Below are positions 55,471-64,000 of a stretch of 64,000 nt of DNA, piece by piece (within the stretch, counting starts at the first letter, position 1; every line of letters starts with the position of its first letter). The stretch comes from Puniceicoccales bacterium. Lineage in GTDB: Bacteria; Verrucomicrobiota; Verrucomicrobiia; Opitutales; UBA9783. The stretch spans positions 18,902-82,901 of the forward strand of contig JAIRKR010000045.1 of the NCBI GenBank assembly GCA_031260015.1, written 5' to 3'. Below the pieces are notes generated by a model. It did not search any database, had not been told where the DNA came from, and saw only the letters and a program-made list of their open reading frames with translations. The translations under genes were made by a program, and so were the position numbers.

Positions 55471-57144
55471 ATGACAACTATTATGGATAGTTTGCTGGAT
55501 GCAAACTCACTTAAATGTTTAAAACAAAATTCAATTATTACAGGTACGATTTCTGAAATTCGACCGAATGAAGTTGCCGTCAATATTGGAGCTAAAACGG
55601 AAGGAATTATTCCCGCCAATGAATTTCCAAACTTTGATGAGCTGTCCATAGGAGAACAAGTAGAAGTCTTTGTGGAGCGCGTTGAAAATATAGAAGGCCG
55701 TCCCGTTTTATCGTACGATAAAGCCCAACAACAAAAAAATTGGGAAAATATTTTGGAAAAATGCGAAGAAGGCGAAGAAGTTTCCGGGCGTGTAAAAGGG
55801 AAAATCAAAGGCGGCTTAATCGTTAGCATCGGTGTAGATGCGTTTTTGCCGGCTTCTCAAATCGATGTTCAGGCTCCCAAAAATTTGGATCAGTACCTAG
55901 GTCAAACTTTCGATTTAAAAATTGTAAAAATTAACAAAGACCGCCGTAATATTGTTGTTTCTCGCCGCGAATTAATTGAATCTCAACGCCAAAAGAAACG
56001 TCAGCAAATATTGAAGGAAATTGAAGTGGGTTCCATACGTAAAGGTATCGTTAAAAATATCACCGATTATGGAACTTTCATCGATCTGGATGGATTGGAT
56101 GGATTACTGCACATCACCGATATGACCTGGGGACGCATTTCTCATCCCAATGAAATGCTTAAAGTTGGGGAAGAAATTGAAGTGATGATTACCGATATCG
56201 ATCGCGATAAAGAACGTGTTTCTTTGGGCATCAAACAGATGCATTCTAATCCATGGGACCAAATCGAAAGACGTTATCCGGTAGGGTCCAAAGTGCGTGG
56301 CAAAGTGGTTAACTTAGTTCCGTACGGCGCTTTTATTGAGTTGGAAGAGGGCGTTGAAGGACTTATTCACATTACAGAATTCTCCTGGACAAAGCGCATC
56401 GGTAAACCCAGTGAAATGCTGCGGGTTGGCGACGAAGTTGAAGCGGTCATATTGGATGTGCAAAAAAATGAGCAAAAGGTTTCTTTAGGCATTCGTCAAT
56501 TATCGGAAAATCCATGGGATATGGTCCTACACAACTACCCCATTGGCGCCCATGTACGCGGTAAAGTGCGTAATTTAACGACCTATGGTGCATTCGTCGA
56601 ATTGGAAGAAGGCATTGATGGCATGGTCCACATTTCGGATATGACTTGGACTCGGAAAATCAATCATCCGGGAGAAATGTTAAAAAAGGGAGATGAAATC
56701 GACGCTATTGTATTGGAAGCAGATCCTTCTCAGCAACGCATTTCTTTGGGTATTAAGCAATTAAGCGAAGACCCGTGGTCCAGTATCGAGACGTTGTATA
56801 AGATCGGTGACATCGTTACGGGTAAAGTGGCTAAAGTTACTTCTTATGGTGCATTTGTCGAACTCCAAAATGACATTGATGGACTTGTACACATTAGCCA
56901 AATGAGTGAAGAGCATGTCGAAAAGCTCAAGGATATTATCAAAGTGGGTGACACCGTGGAAGCGCGCGTTATCAAAATTGATAAGGATGAGCGTCGCTTA
57001 GGTTTATCCATTAAAGCGGCCACCTACGACGAATCACGTTTGGCAGAAGAAATTAAGTTATACGACACGATCGAAGCCAATCAAGATTTAACCAACTTGG
57101 GCGATTTGCTGGATAAAGCAACGCAGGCTAAGCGTTCCGAATAG
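55471..57144 (+). CDS. rpsA: 30S ribosomal protein S1
   Basis: 557 residues with six S1 RNA-binding repeats. Repeats 3-6 show the strong pattern G-x-V-x-N/K-x2-x-YGAF-V/I-E-L (DYGTFIDLDGLDGLLHITD near 190, PYGAFIELEEGVEGLIHITE near 280, TYGAFVELEEGIDGMVHISD, SYGAFVELQNDIDGLVHISQ). It unfolds mRNA leaders for the 30S subunit. GTAGGAG lies 13 bases before ATG 55471, rather far; ATG 55483 is the next option. The 147-base leader contains the imperfect hairpin GAGGGAAATCCTC, possibly for autoregulation. Confidence 0.96.
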   Translation: MTTIMDSLLDANSLKCLKQNSIITGTISEIRPNEVAVNIGAKTEGIIPANEFPNFDELSIGEQVEVFVERVENIEGRPVLSYDKAQQQKNWENILEKCEEGEEVSGRVKGKIKGGLIVSIGVDAFLPASQIDVQAPKNLDQYLGQTFDLKIVKINKDRRNIVVSRRELIESQRQKKRQQILKEIEVGSIRKGIVKNITDYGTFIDLDGLDGLLHITDMTWGRISHPNEMLKVGEEIEVMITDIDRDKERVSLGIKQMHSNPWDQIERRYPVGSKVRGKVVNLVPYGAFIELEEGVEGLIHITEFSWTKRIGKPSEMLRVGDEVEAVILDVQKNEQKVSLGIRQLSENPWDMVLHNYPIGAHVRGKVRNLTTYGAFVELEEGIDGMVHISDMTWTRKINHPGEMLKKGDEIDAIVLEADPSQQRISLGIKQLSEDPWSSIETLYKIGDIVTGKVAKVTSYGAFVELQNDIDGLVHISQMSEEHVEKLKDIIKVGDTVEARVIKIDKDERRLGLSIKAATYDESRLAEEIKLYDTIEANQDLTNLGDLLDKATQAKRSE

Positions 57145-57191
57145 GTACCGAGGTTCCCGTTTGAGCGCTTTTACATAAGCTCGTGGCATAT

Positions 57192-59033
57192 ATGTTAAAG
57201 TTATTTACTTATAGCTTAAAACTAGGTGTTTATAGTTTTTGTCTGGCTTCGAGCATAGCAGTTGCCTATGTGCTCAAATATGAATTTACAATTCCACTAC
57301 CCGTACAAAACGTTATGTGGTATAACATTTGTATGTTGGTTCCCGTAAAGATAATCGCACTCGTATTGGTGGGCGAATTCAAAGGCATTTTTTCTTATTT
57401 TCGCTTGCCAGATTTGGTCAAAATTGCGAGCTGCTTTTCCGTCATATCCTTTGTCTTCCTGCTATCAAAATTTTGTGTTCAAAGTCCACTGTTCCCCTCT
57501 CGAGAAATTATTTTGGCAGATTTACTGTTTTCGATTTTGTTTATACTATTCTTTAGAACAAGTCTGCGTATTATTAATAACTATGGAATTTTCAATAAAA
57601 CTTGCAATATAGACCGTCCAGAAACCCTTAACGTTGTCATCGTTGGGACCCATGAAGCGGGGTCTAATATTATCACAGAACTCAAGAGTAAACGATTTTA
57701 TGGGATAACACCCGTGGGAGTGGTGGATGATGATTCAAAATACTATGGAAGAACTTTACATGAAATTCCCGTGTTGGGCCCACCCGAATGCCTGCGAGAT
57801 TGTAAAGAGCATTACAAAATTGAAGGGATGGTACTCATATCCCAGAGTCTTTCTATCAAACGACTCAACGAACTCGCGCAACTAGCTCGGGAGCTCAATT
57901 TGAAACTTCTAACAATTCCGTCTTTTGGAGAATTCCTTGAAGGGCACGCTTTTGCAACGCGCTTACGTACGTTAGATGTAGAAGACTTTTTGGAAAGAAA
58001 ACCCGTACACCTAAACTTAGAACGAAGTACGGCACTTATTGCCAACCGAGTTGTTGCCATTACGGGCGCCGGAGGTTCCATCGGTCGAGAACTCTCCAAA
58101 CAGATTGCCATTAAGTATCCGAGCCAACTTATTTTAATGGACCATTCGGAATACAATTTATTTAAAATTGAACAAGACCTACTGCACGAAGGCTTGCCTT
58201 GCACGCCCGTTTTAATAGATATAAGTAATGCCCCAGATGTGGAAAGCTGTTTACAAAAATACCATCCGCATTTAATTTATCATGCAGCCGCCTACAAACA
58301 TGTTCCGTTATTAGAAAATCAATCGCTTGTGGCTTTAAAAAATAATGCTTTGGGCACGGGCATACTGGCAAAGTTGGCCAGTAAAATGAAAGTGGAAAAA
58401 TTCATATTAATTTCCACCGATAAGGCCATCAATCCCATTAATAACATGGGTGCCTCCAAACGAATTGCCGAAATGCTTTGTATGGCTTTGCAGCATCAAA
58501 CCGAAAATCGAACTCAATTTATGGCGGTCAGATTTGGCAATGTTCTAGGATCGGCGGGTAGCGTACTACCGATCTTTAAAGAACAAATTGCACGTGGGGG
58601 TCCCATTACGGTAACGCACCCTCAAATGACACGTTTCTTCATGACCATTCCAGAAGCTGTTGGACTGATTTTGGAAGCTTCATCCTTTGAATCGGTTGCG
58701 GGGAAGACTTTTGTTTTAGATATGGGAAGTCCAGTAAAAATCTTAGATGTGGCCAAAAAAATGATCGAACTGAATAACCTCCGTGTGGGTACCGACATCG
58801 AAATTATATTTACGGGTATTCGGCCAGGAGAAAAATTGCATGAAGATTTAGTCTACAATCCGGATTATTTTGACAAAACCATCAACCAACACATATGGCT
58901 CACGAAAGATCCTATGGAATACTTGTCATGCGTACCTACGGTAGATGGGTATTTGAAGGAAATGGAAAAATTAAGTAGCGAAGAAGAAAGTATTCGATTC
59001 ATACGCACATTAATTCCCAATTTTAAGATGTAA
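57192..59033 (+). CDS. Membrane-bound NDP-sugar 4,6-dehydratase (FlaA1/CapD/WbpM type)
   Basis: 613 residues. Four N-terminal membrane segments (about 5-120), a first Rossmann domain (VVIVGTHEAGSNII, about 145) and a catalytic SDR domain starting VVAITGAGGSIGRELSKQI (about 285), with YHAAAYKHVPLLE and STDKAINPINNMGASKRIAE. Met replaces the usual SDR tyrosine (MGASK), as in long 4,6-dehydratases. It makes a 4-keto-6-deoxy sugar nucleotide for surface glycans. A sialic-acid-like synthase follows two genes later, suggesting a nonulosonic or deoxy-amino sugar pathway. Confidence 0.92.
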   Translation: MLKLFTYSLKLGVYSFCLASSIAVAYVLKYEFTIPLPVQNVMWYNICMLVPVKIIALVLVGEFKGIFSYFRLPDLVKIASCFSVISFVFLLSKFCVQSPLFPSREIILADLLFSILFILFFRTSLRIINNYGIFNKTCNIDRPETLNVVIVGTHEAGSNIITELKSKRFYGITPVGVVDDDSKYYGRTLHEIPVLGPPECLRDCKEHYKIEGMVLISQSLSIKRLNELAQLARELNLKLLTIPSFGEFLEGHAFATRLRTLDVEDFLERKPVHLNLERSTALIANRVVAITGAGGSIGRELSKQIAIKYPSQLILMDHSEYNLFKIEQDLLHEGLPCTPVLIDISNAPDVESCLQKYHPHLIYHAAAYKHVPLLENQSLVALKNNALGTGILAKLASKMKVEKFILISTDKAINPINNMGASKRIAEMLCMALQHQTENRTQFMAVRFGNVLGSAGSVLPIFKEQIARGGPITVTHPQMTRFFMTIPEAVGLILEASSFESVAGKTFVLDMGSPVKILDVAKKMIELNNLRVGTDIEIIFTGIRPGEKLHEDLVYNPDYFDKTINQHIWLTKDPMEYLSCVPTVDGYLKEMEKLSSEEESIRFIRTLIPNFKM

Positions 59034-59107
59034 AACGGCGAGATACACTATCCGCATAAAATTTATATCACGTCTAATATTTATCAAAAAATAATACTCC
59101 AAGAAGG

Positions 59108-59136
59108 TTGACTATTCCAACAAGCATTTTTATATT
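59108..59136 (+). promoter_or_regulatory. Promoter of the TPR membrane protein gene, predicted leaderless
   Basis: TTGACT at 59108-59113, a 17-base spacer and TATATT at 59131-59136, then 6 bases to GTG 59143. Confidence 0.6.
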
Positions 59137-59142
59137 CGTGAG

Positions 59143-59808
59143 GTGAAGAAAAGCCAGAAAATTTCTGAAGGGGTTAAGGTAAAAGGGGATGTACCTGCAG
59201 AATTTAAAATTTGGGTATGGTTAGAACATTATTGGAAAATTTTAGCTTCCGTAGCGGCTGTAGTTGTGTGTACGTGGGCTTCATTCTTATTGGTAAAATG
59301 GTGCCAAAGGAAACAAGTTCAGTATTACCTTGCCCAATACGAACGGCAAAAAACATTGTCTGAACGGCTGCAATGGGCAGAAAAAACGCTACCTCAAGGA
59401 TTGAAATCGCTGCAAGGGTTTACTTTTCTTGAAAAAGCAAATGATGATTTCAGTCATAAAAACTATTTATCAGCCGCTCATTATTATCAAAAAGCAATGC
59501 AACATTTAACCATTTCTCCCCTCTTGGAGCAAGCACAATTAGGTTACGCATTTTCAAATATTTATGCACTTAACGTAGAAGAAGCTGAAAAAACTTTTCT
59601 CAACCTCATTCGTTGTTCTTCCAACTACCTCCGAGCACAGGCTTTCTATGCACTCAGTTACATAGCGCACCAAAAGAATGATTCCAAAGCCTTCGACCAT
59701 TATTGTGAAGAATTAGCACGCTTTTCGGAAGGCGATGCCTTTTTAAGCCAACTCAATATCTTAAAAATAGTAGACACTTCCAATGATCAAAAAAAGAACT
59801 TGCTTTAA
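59143..59808 (+). CDS. Single-pass membrane TPR-like protein
   Basis: 221 residues from GTG 59143, placed 6 bases after a strong -10 box. One membrane segment (ILASVAAVVVCTWASFLLV, about residues 34-52) is followed by tetratricopeptide-like helices (FLEKANDDFSHKNYLSAAHY near 97; RAQAFYALSYIAHQKNDSKA near 170). The layout resembles YfgM-type periplasmic TPR proteins. It overlaps the next gene by 26 bases, so the two are coupled. Function not established. Confidence 0.65.
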   Translation: MKKSQKISEGVKVKGDVPAEFKIWVWLEHYWKILASVAAVVVCTWASFLLVKWCQRKQVQYYLAQYERQKTLSERLQWAEKTLPQGLKSLQGFTFLEKANDDFSHKNYLSAAHYYQKAMQHLTISPLLEQAQLGYAFSNIYALNVEEAEKTFLNLIRCSSNYLRAQAFYALSYIAHQKNDSKAFDHYCEELARFSEGDAFLSQLNILKIVDTSNDQKKNLL

Positions 59809-60850
59809 CATTTCTGGCCGCCCCGTTGGACCCCAGTATGAACCCTATTTTGTTGCAGAGTTATCAAGCAATCATCAACAATGTATTGAACACGCCAGAG
59901 GACTCATCAAGCATGCCAAAGATGGTGGGGCTGATGCCGTAAAGATACAAACGTATACGGCAGATACGCTTACTTTACCTATTAGGAATGATCAATTCAA
60001 AATTGAAGGGCCTGGGCCAATCCAATATTTATATGATCTGTATCAGTTCAACTGCATTCCATGGGCATGGCACGAAGATTTAGCAGATTATGCAAAAAAG
60101 TTAAATATTGCACTCTTTAGTACCCCTTTTGATGAAACATCCGTTGATTTTTTGGAAAAAACAATTCATCCACCCGTATACAAAATTTCATCCACTGAAA
60201 TAACCCATCTACCATTACTCAAAAAAGTAGCCTCCACCGGAAAACCGGTTATTTTGAGCATGGGATTGGCAAAACTCGAAGAAATAGAAGAGGCTATTGA
60301 AACGTTACGTAATCACGGATGCAAGCAATGGATGCTGTTAAAATGTGTTTTTCCATACGCTACAGGTCAACTGAGTTCAAACCTACGACCCATCTCGCAA
60401 CTACAAAAAAGGTATGCCTGTCCCATAGGTATTTCGGATCATTTTCTGTCGCATAATAGGGTTCTTGGAAGCATTGCTTTGGGCGCCTGTCTCATAGAAA
60501 AGCACCTCATACTCATGCGTCAAGATGATGCAATTTACAGTAAAATTTCTCTGGAGCCAGAAGAATTTTATTCTATGGTATGCGCTGCAAAAGAATTGTA
60601 CAAAGAACTTGGAGAAGCGGTTATTAGCCCTATCAGCCTAGAAAATGATCCCTATCACCTTAAATATAGACGTTCTATCTACGTATGCAAACGCATAGAA
60701 AAGGGAGAAATTTTTTCAACGGAAAATTTAAAAATTGTCCGTCCTGCTTTTGGCTTAGCCCCCAAACATTGGGAACAAGTTTTGGGCAAACAATCAAAAC
60801 GTAACCTAGAAAAAGGCACCCCTTTGTCTGCCGACGATGTTGCCACCTAA
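59783..60850 (+). CDS. Pseudaminic/sialic-acid-type synthase (PseI/NeuB family)
   Basis: 355 residues. The NeuB barrel: FVAELSSNHQQCIEHARGLI (about 24), ADAVKIQTYTADTLTL (about 50), ALFSTPFDETSVDFLEK (about 112), VYKISSTEITHLPLLKK, and GISDHFLSHNRVLGSIALGA (about 212). The C-terminal 60 residues are an antifreeze-like SAF domain (RRSIYVCKRIEKGEIFSTEN). The IQTYTADT and PWAWH motifs look more like PseI (pseudaminic acid) than NeuB. It condenses phosphoenolpyruvate with a six-carbon amino sugar. The dehydratase encoded at 57192 could act upstream. Confidence 0.9.
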   Translation: MIKKRTCFNISGRPVGPQYEPYFVAELSSNHQQCIEHARGLIKHAKDGGADAVKIQTYTADTLTLPIRNDQFKIEGPGPIQYLYDLYQFNCIPWAWHEDLADYAKKLNIALFSTPFDETSVDFLEKTIHPPVYKISSTEITHLPLLKKVASTGKPVILSMGLAKLEEIEEAIETLRNHGCKQWMLLKCVFPYATGQLSSNLRPISQLQKRYACPIGISDHFLSHNRVLGSIALGACLIEKHLILMRQDDAIYSKISLEPEEFYSMVCAAKELYKELGEAVISPISLENDPYHLKYRRSIYVCKRIEKGEIFSTENLKIVRPAFGLAPKHWEQVLGKQSKRNLEKGTPLSADDVAT

Positions 60851-60958
60851 GTGTTATTTATAATTTATAAGTATTGAACCGGTTGGTCACAGTAATTCTT
60901 TTAAGACTTAGAATAGAAAGCTTCATTTTTCTTTAAAAAGTAGAGGCCTATCCTCGTC

Positions 60959-61558
60959 TTAGGACAGGGGGTGTTGGAGTAACGTTATTTGAATAAACTC
61001 TGCAGCCAAAAAATTGATGTCAATTTCTTTGCCAGCCAAAATATCCTGTAAAGATACAGCGCTCTCCTGAACCTCTTTTGACCAAAGTTTATGGTGTGCA
61101 TGATATATGTTCATTCCCAAACCCATGACCCAAGCCGTCGTCAAATTATTTTCAACTTTTGATTCCAATAACACACCGCTGAGCTTTTTACCTTCCCACA
61201 AAATATCATTTGGATCTTTTAAATAAAAAGGCTTATAAAATAACCGTATTAATTTCTCACAAAAGTACCGATTGAGTAAAACACGAATTCCATTTAATTT
61301 TTCTGGCAATATGCACTCTTTAAAGCCAATGCTTAAACTAAGTTGTCCATGATTGTCTTCCCAGACTCGACCGTGAGTACCTCGCCCCTGGGTTTGAACT
61401 TTACTCAAAACAATGACACATCGATCCTGCACCGCATCCAATAGTCGAAATGCTTCTAAATTTGTACTATCGATAACATCGTAAACAAATAAAGGATAAT
61501 GGATATTCCTATCGATGAGTAGTTTTTGCAATTGTTGGACGTCTAGTTTATGTTCCAT
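60959..61558 (-). CDS. birA: Biotin-protein ligase, catalytic domain only
   Basis: 199 residues. DSTNLEAFRLL near residue 27, QTQGRGTHGRVWED near 54 (the biotinyl-AMP loop) and KDPNDILWEGKKLSGVLLES near 115 carry the catalytic lysine. There is no N-terminal helix-turn-helix, so it is a ligase only and does not act as a repressor. The C-terminal domain is short, nearly absent, compared with E. coli BirA. TACAAT ends 7 bases before the ATG, but the -35 box is weak. Confidence 0.87.
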   Translation of the reverse strand: MEHKLDVQQLQKLLIDRNIHYPLFVYDVIDSTNLEAFRLLDAVQDRCVIVLSKVQTQGRGTHGRVWEDNHGQLSLSIGFKECILPEKLNGIRVLLNRYFCEKLIRLFYKPFYLKDPNDILWEGKKLSGVLLESKVENNLTTAWVMGLGMNIYHAHHKLWSKEVQESAVSLQDILAGKEIDINFLAAEFIQITLLQHPLS

Positions 61559-61629
61559 ATCAACTATTGTACATTTATTTTATTCCTCAATTCATCTTTT
61601 ACCCCAAAAAGCACCCCGTAAATTATAGT

Positions 61630-64000
61630 TCATTTTTTTGCAAGATAATGATAATACGCCAACCGACTGTGGACGATAGCTTGTGCTTTTTCCTTCAAAC
61701 TGTTTGCACGTTCTGGATTTGATTTTTCCAGAACCTTAAATCGATTTTCCCGCTGCAAGTACTCAACTAATGGGATTTTAGCCTCGACGGCATCCAATTG
61801 CATTGGATTTTCATTTTGTAAAGTACGACGAGGGTCAAAACGATACAGTGGCCAATAGCCAGATTCCACCGCCAATCGCTGCTGCTCCACGCCATATTTT
61901 AAATCGTAACCGTGTTCAATGCAATGGCTATAGGCGATGATCAAAGAAGGCCCCGAGTAGCTATTGGCCTCCATAATGGCGTTTATGGCTTGCCCTGGAT
62001 TAGCGCCTATGGCAACTTGAGCTACATAAACGTGCCCGTAAGACATAACCAATAGTCCCAGATCTTTTTTTGCCCTTTCTTTGCCTGCAGCGGCAAATTT
62101 GGCAACCGCACCCAAGGGTGTTGCTTTCGATTGTTGTCCGCCCGTATTGGAGTAAACTTCTGTGTCCAGCACCAAAATGTTTAGGTTGCGTCCACTGGCT
62201 AATACGTGGTCCAGTCCCCCAAAACCAATATCGTATGCCCAGCCGTCACCCCCTACAATCCAAACAGACTTCTCCACCAAGGAATCGATTAGTGATAATA
62301 AAAGTTTGGCACTTGGTGTATCTAACGTTTGCAAACGTTCATCTAATATTTTTATGCACTTGCGTTGTTCAAGTACCTGCATGGCATCATTGGAGTCTAC
62401 TTTGAGAATTTGTTCCACCAAATTTTCTTCTACTTCTGAATGCAATGAACGAAGCAAATTTTTTGCAATTTGCATCTTTTTATCCGAAGATAAACGAAGG
62501 CCCAATCCAAATTCTGCGTTATCCTCGAATAGAGAATTAGCCCAAGCGGGTCCACGCCCGTTTGCATCTTTCGCGTACGGCGTAGTGGGTAAATTACCTC
62601 CGTAGATGGAAGAACATCCCGTAGCATTTGCAACCAGCAAACGATCTCCGAATAATTGTGAAATAAGCTTAATGTACGGAGTTTCTCCGCAGCCGGCACA
62701 GGCTCCAGAGAATTCAAAAAGGGGTTGTTTGAATTGTGTTGTTTTTAGATCTAGTTTGCACCGCGTTGTATCAGGCCAAGGCAAAGTATCAAAAAATTGA
62801 CTATTTGCTTTCTCTTGCTCAAAAATTTCATTTTTAGCGATTAGGTTTAAAGCTTTGCGATGGGGATCTGTCTTACTTCTGGCAGGACACACCTCGACGC
62901 ACAAACCGCAGGCGGTACAGTCTTCCGGATAAATTTGTACAGTCATGGCCTCATTGGGGCACTCTTTCGAACGAAAATCGACCGATTTAAACCTAGAAGG
63001 TGCGTCTGCTAAAAATGCTTTACCGTAATACTTTGAGCGAATAGCCGCGTGTGGGCATATCAACGAACAACGATTGCATTGAATACAAACATGGGGATTC
63101 CATGCGGGAAGTTCTTGCGCAATATTTCGTTTTTCCCATTGAGTGGTCCCCGTCGGCCAAGTTCCGTCGGCGGGGAAAAAGCTCACCGGCAAACTGTCCC
63201 CTTTTTGCTCCAACAGTTGCCGCGTGACCTTTTGAACAAACTCGGAAGCACCGCTTAGATTTAAAGGAATACGTTTGCGTGCTTTTTCTTGAACTCCTTG
63301 ATGGGCAATAGAATGTAAATTAGACAAGGTTGCATCCACCGCAGCGTAATTGCTCTGCACAGCGCTTTCGCCTTTTTTCCCATAGGTTTTTCGAATGGCA
63401 TTTTTGATGCATTGAATAGCCTCTTCTTGGGGTAAAATACCTGAAATTGCGAAAAAGCACGTTTGCATAATGGTATTGATCCGACCTCCCATGCCTGCTT
63501 CTCTCGCCACTTTGAAGGCATCGATGGCGTACATTTGAATATTTTTATCCACTAGGGTTTGTTGGACTTCTTGAGGGAGTTTTGACCAAACTTGATCCGC
63601 CGTAAATGGAGCATTGATGAGCAATGTGCCCTTCTGCTGTAAACTTGCCAGGATATCGTAGTGCTCAATAAATTGAAATTGGTGACAGGCAACGAATTGT
63701 GCAGTTTGAATTAAATAGGGGGCTTGTATGGGCTTTGCACCAAATCGTAGATGTGAAATTGTCATCGCACCGGATTTTTTCGAATCGTAAACAAAATAGG
63801 CCTGCACGTACCGTTCGGTTTCCGCACCGATAATTTTAACGGTATTTTTGTTGGCTCCCACCGTTCCATCGGACCCCAATCCGTAAAAGATAGCCCTAAA
63901 CGTGTCGTCATTTTCCAATTCAATACGTTCTTTGACAGGTACCGACAAACGCGTTACGTCATCCTCAATCCCTATGGTAAAAGAGGGTTGCAGGGTTCCT
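61630..64000 (-). CDS. nifJ: Pyruvate:ferredoxin oxidoreductase, C-terminal two thirds
   Basis: The frame is open to the window edge (GTLQPSFTIGIEDDVTRLS precedes 63948), so about 380 N-terminal residues lie outside; full proteins are about 1170. It converts pyruvate and CoA to acetyl-CoA, CO2 and reduced ferredoxin. Visible are two ferredoxin-type cluster motifs (CIQCNRCSLICPHAAIR, CTACGLCVEVCPARSKTD), the cysteines of the proximal cluster (SGACAGCGETPY), and the thiamine-diphosphate site GGDGWAYDIGFGGLDHVLAS with LDTEVYSNTGGQQSKAT. The enzyme is oxygen-sensitive, so the cell probably ferments or lives with little oxygen. Confidence 0.95.
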   Translation of the reverse strand, partial: GTLQPSFTIGIEDDVTRLSVPVKERIELENDDTFRAIFYGLGSDGTVGANKNTVKIIGAETERYVQAYFVYDSKKSGAMTISHLRFGAKPIQAPYLIQTAQFVACHQFQFIEHYDILASLQQKGTLLINAPFTADQVWSKLPQEVQQTLVDKNIQMYAIDAFKVAREAGMGGRINTIMQTCFFAISGILPQEEAIQCIKNAIRKTYGKKGESAVQSNYAAVDATLSNLHSIAHQGVQEKARKRIPLNLSGASEFVQKVTRQLLEQKGDSLPVSFFPADGTWPTGTTQWEKRNIAQELPAWNPHVCIQCNRCSLICPHAAIRSKYYGKAFLADAPSRFKSVDFRSKECPNEAMTVQIYPEDCTACGLCVEVCPARSKTDPHRKALNLIAKNEIFEQEKANSQFFDTLPWPDTTRCKLDLKTTQFKQPLFEFSGACAGCGETPYIKLISQLFGDRLLVANATGCSSIYGGNLPTTPYAKDANGRGPAWANSLFEDNAEFGLGLRLSSDKKMQIAKNLLRSLHSEVEENLVEQILKVDSNDAMQVLEQRKCIKILDERLQTLDTPSAKLLLSLIDSLVEKSVWIVGGDGWAYDIGFGGLDHVLASGRNLNILVLDTEVYSNTGGQQSKATPLGAVAKFAAAGKERAKKDLGLLVMSYGHVYVAQVAIGANPGQAINAIMEANSYSGPSLIIAYSHCIEHGYDLKYGVEQQRLAVESGYWPLYRFDPRRTLQNENPMQLDAVEAKIPLVEYLQRENRFKVLEKSNPERANSLKEKAQAIVHSRLAYYHYLAKK

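Overview
The window is a dense, mostly housekeeping stretch of a diderm (Gram-negative) bacterial chromosome of about 40% GC. It has LPS and lipoprotein machinery (lpxB, the lol ABC exporter, an LptF/G-type permease, a BamD-like lipoprotein, a tripartite RND pump) and pyruvate:ferredoxin oxidoreductase, which suggests anaerobic or microaerobic life. A RsbU-type phosphatase with a STAS protein, an EIIA-diadenylate cyclase fusion, a type III secretion chaperone and many exported proteins of unknown function fit a host-associated member of the PVC group, possibly Verrucomicrobiota. That placement is inferred from gene content and remains unproven.

Layout. 1-2.9 kb: end of transketolase, then fabG-acpP-fabF on the minus strand. 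3.1-7.3 kb, plus strand: ndk, an atypical receiver protein, a low-molecular-weight phosphatase and a ClpB lacking its N-domain. 7.3-19.6 kb: a long minus-strand run read as rpmF-plsX-fabH-bamD-like-ogt-tolC/acrA/acrB-like-mnmA, followed by a frame-disrupted Ser/Thr kinase gene. 19.9-21.4 kb: prfB with a programmed frameshift, then acpS. 21.4-23.9 kb: a cluster of exported zinc-knuckle-like proteins, one of them a pseudogene. 24.1-30.7 kb: lpxB, an alanine-type symporter, a sugar dehydrogenase, lolD, lolC/E and dnaN. 30.8-38.4 kb: accessory block with exported proteins, a HAD hydrolase, a 1265-residue repetitive coiled-coil protein, a CesT-type chaperone and a repeat protein. 38.4-46.2 kb: EIIA-DAC fusion, WalJ-like hydrolase, an exported protein, a GspF/PilM/PilO-like operon and the LptF/G permease. 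46.2-51.5 kb: second accessory block with two tandem exported paralogues, a DUF502 protein and a decayed copy of a 22-kb knuckle gene. 51.5-64 kb: rlmN, nth, rsbU/rsbV-like genes, rpsA, a FlaA1/CapD-like dehydratase, a TPR protein, a PseI/NeuB-like synthase, birA and partial nifJ.

The most interesting signals are: (i) a family of exported proteins carrying C-x2-C-x3-H-x3/4-C knuckles, in two distant loci that share coding and 3' flanking DNA, with active decay; (ii) a tandem pair of exported paralogues with kinase-like spacing of conserved residues; (iii) a CesT-type chaperone beside a serine/asparagine-rich repeat protein, suggesting type III secretion; (iv) prfB frameshifting at UAA instead of UGA; (v) several strong -35/-10 promoters placed 6-7 nt before the start codon, which predicts leaderless mRNAs and corrects several starts. 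I saw no tRNA or rRNA gene, CRISPR array, transposase or phage module.
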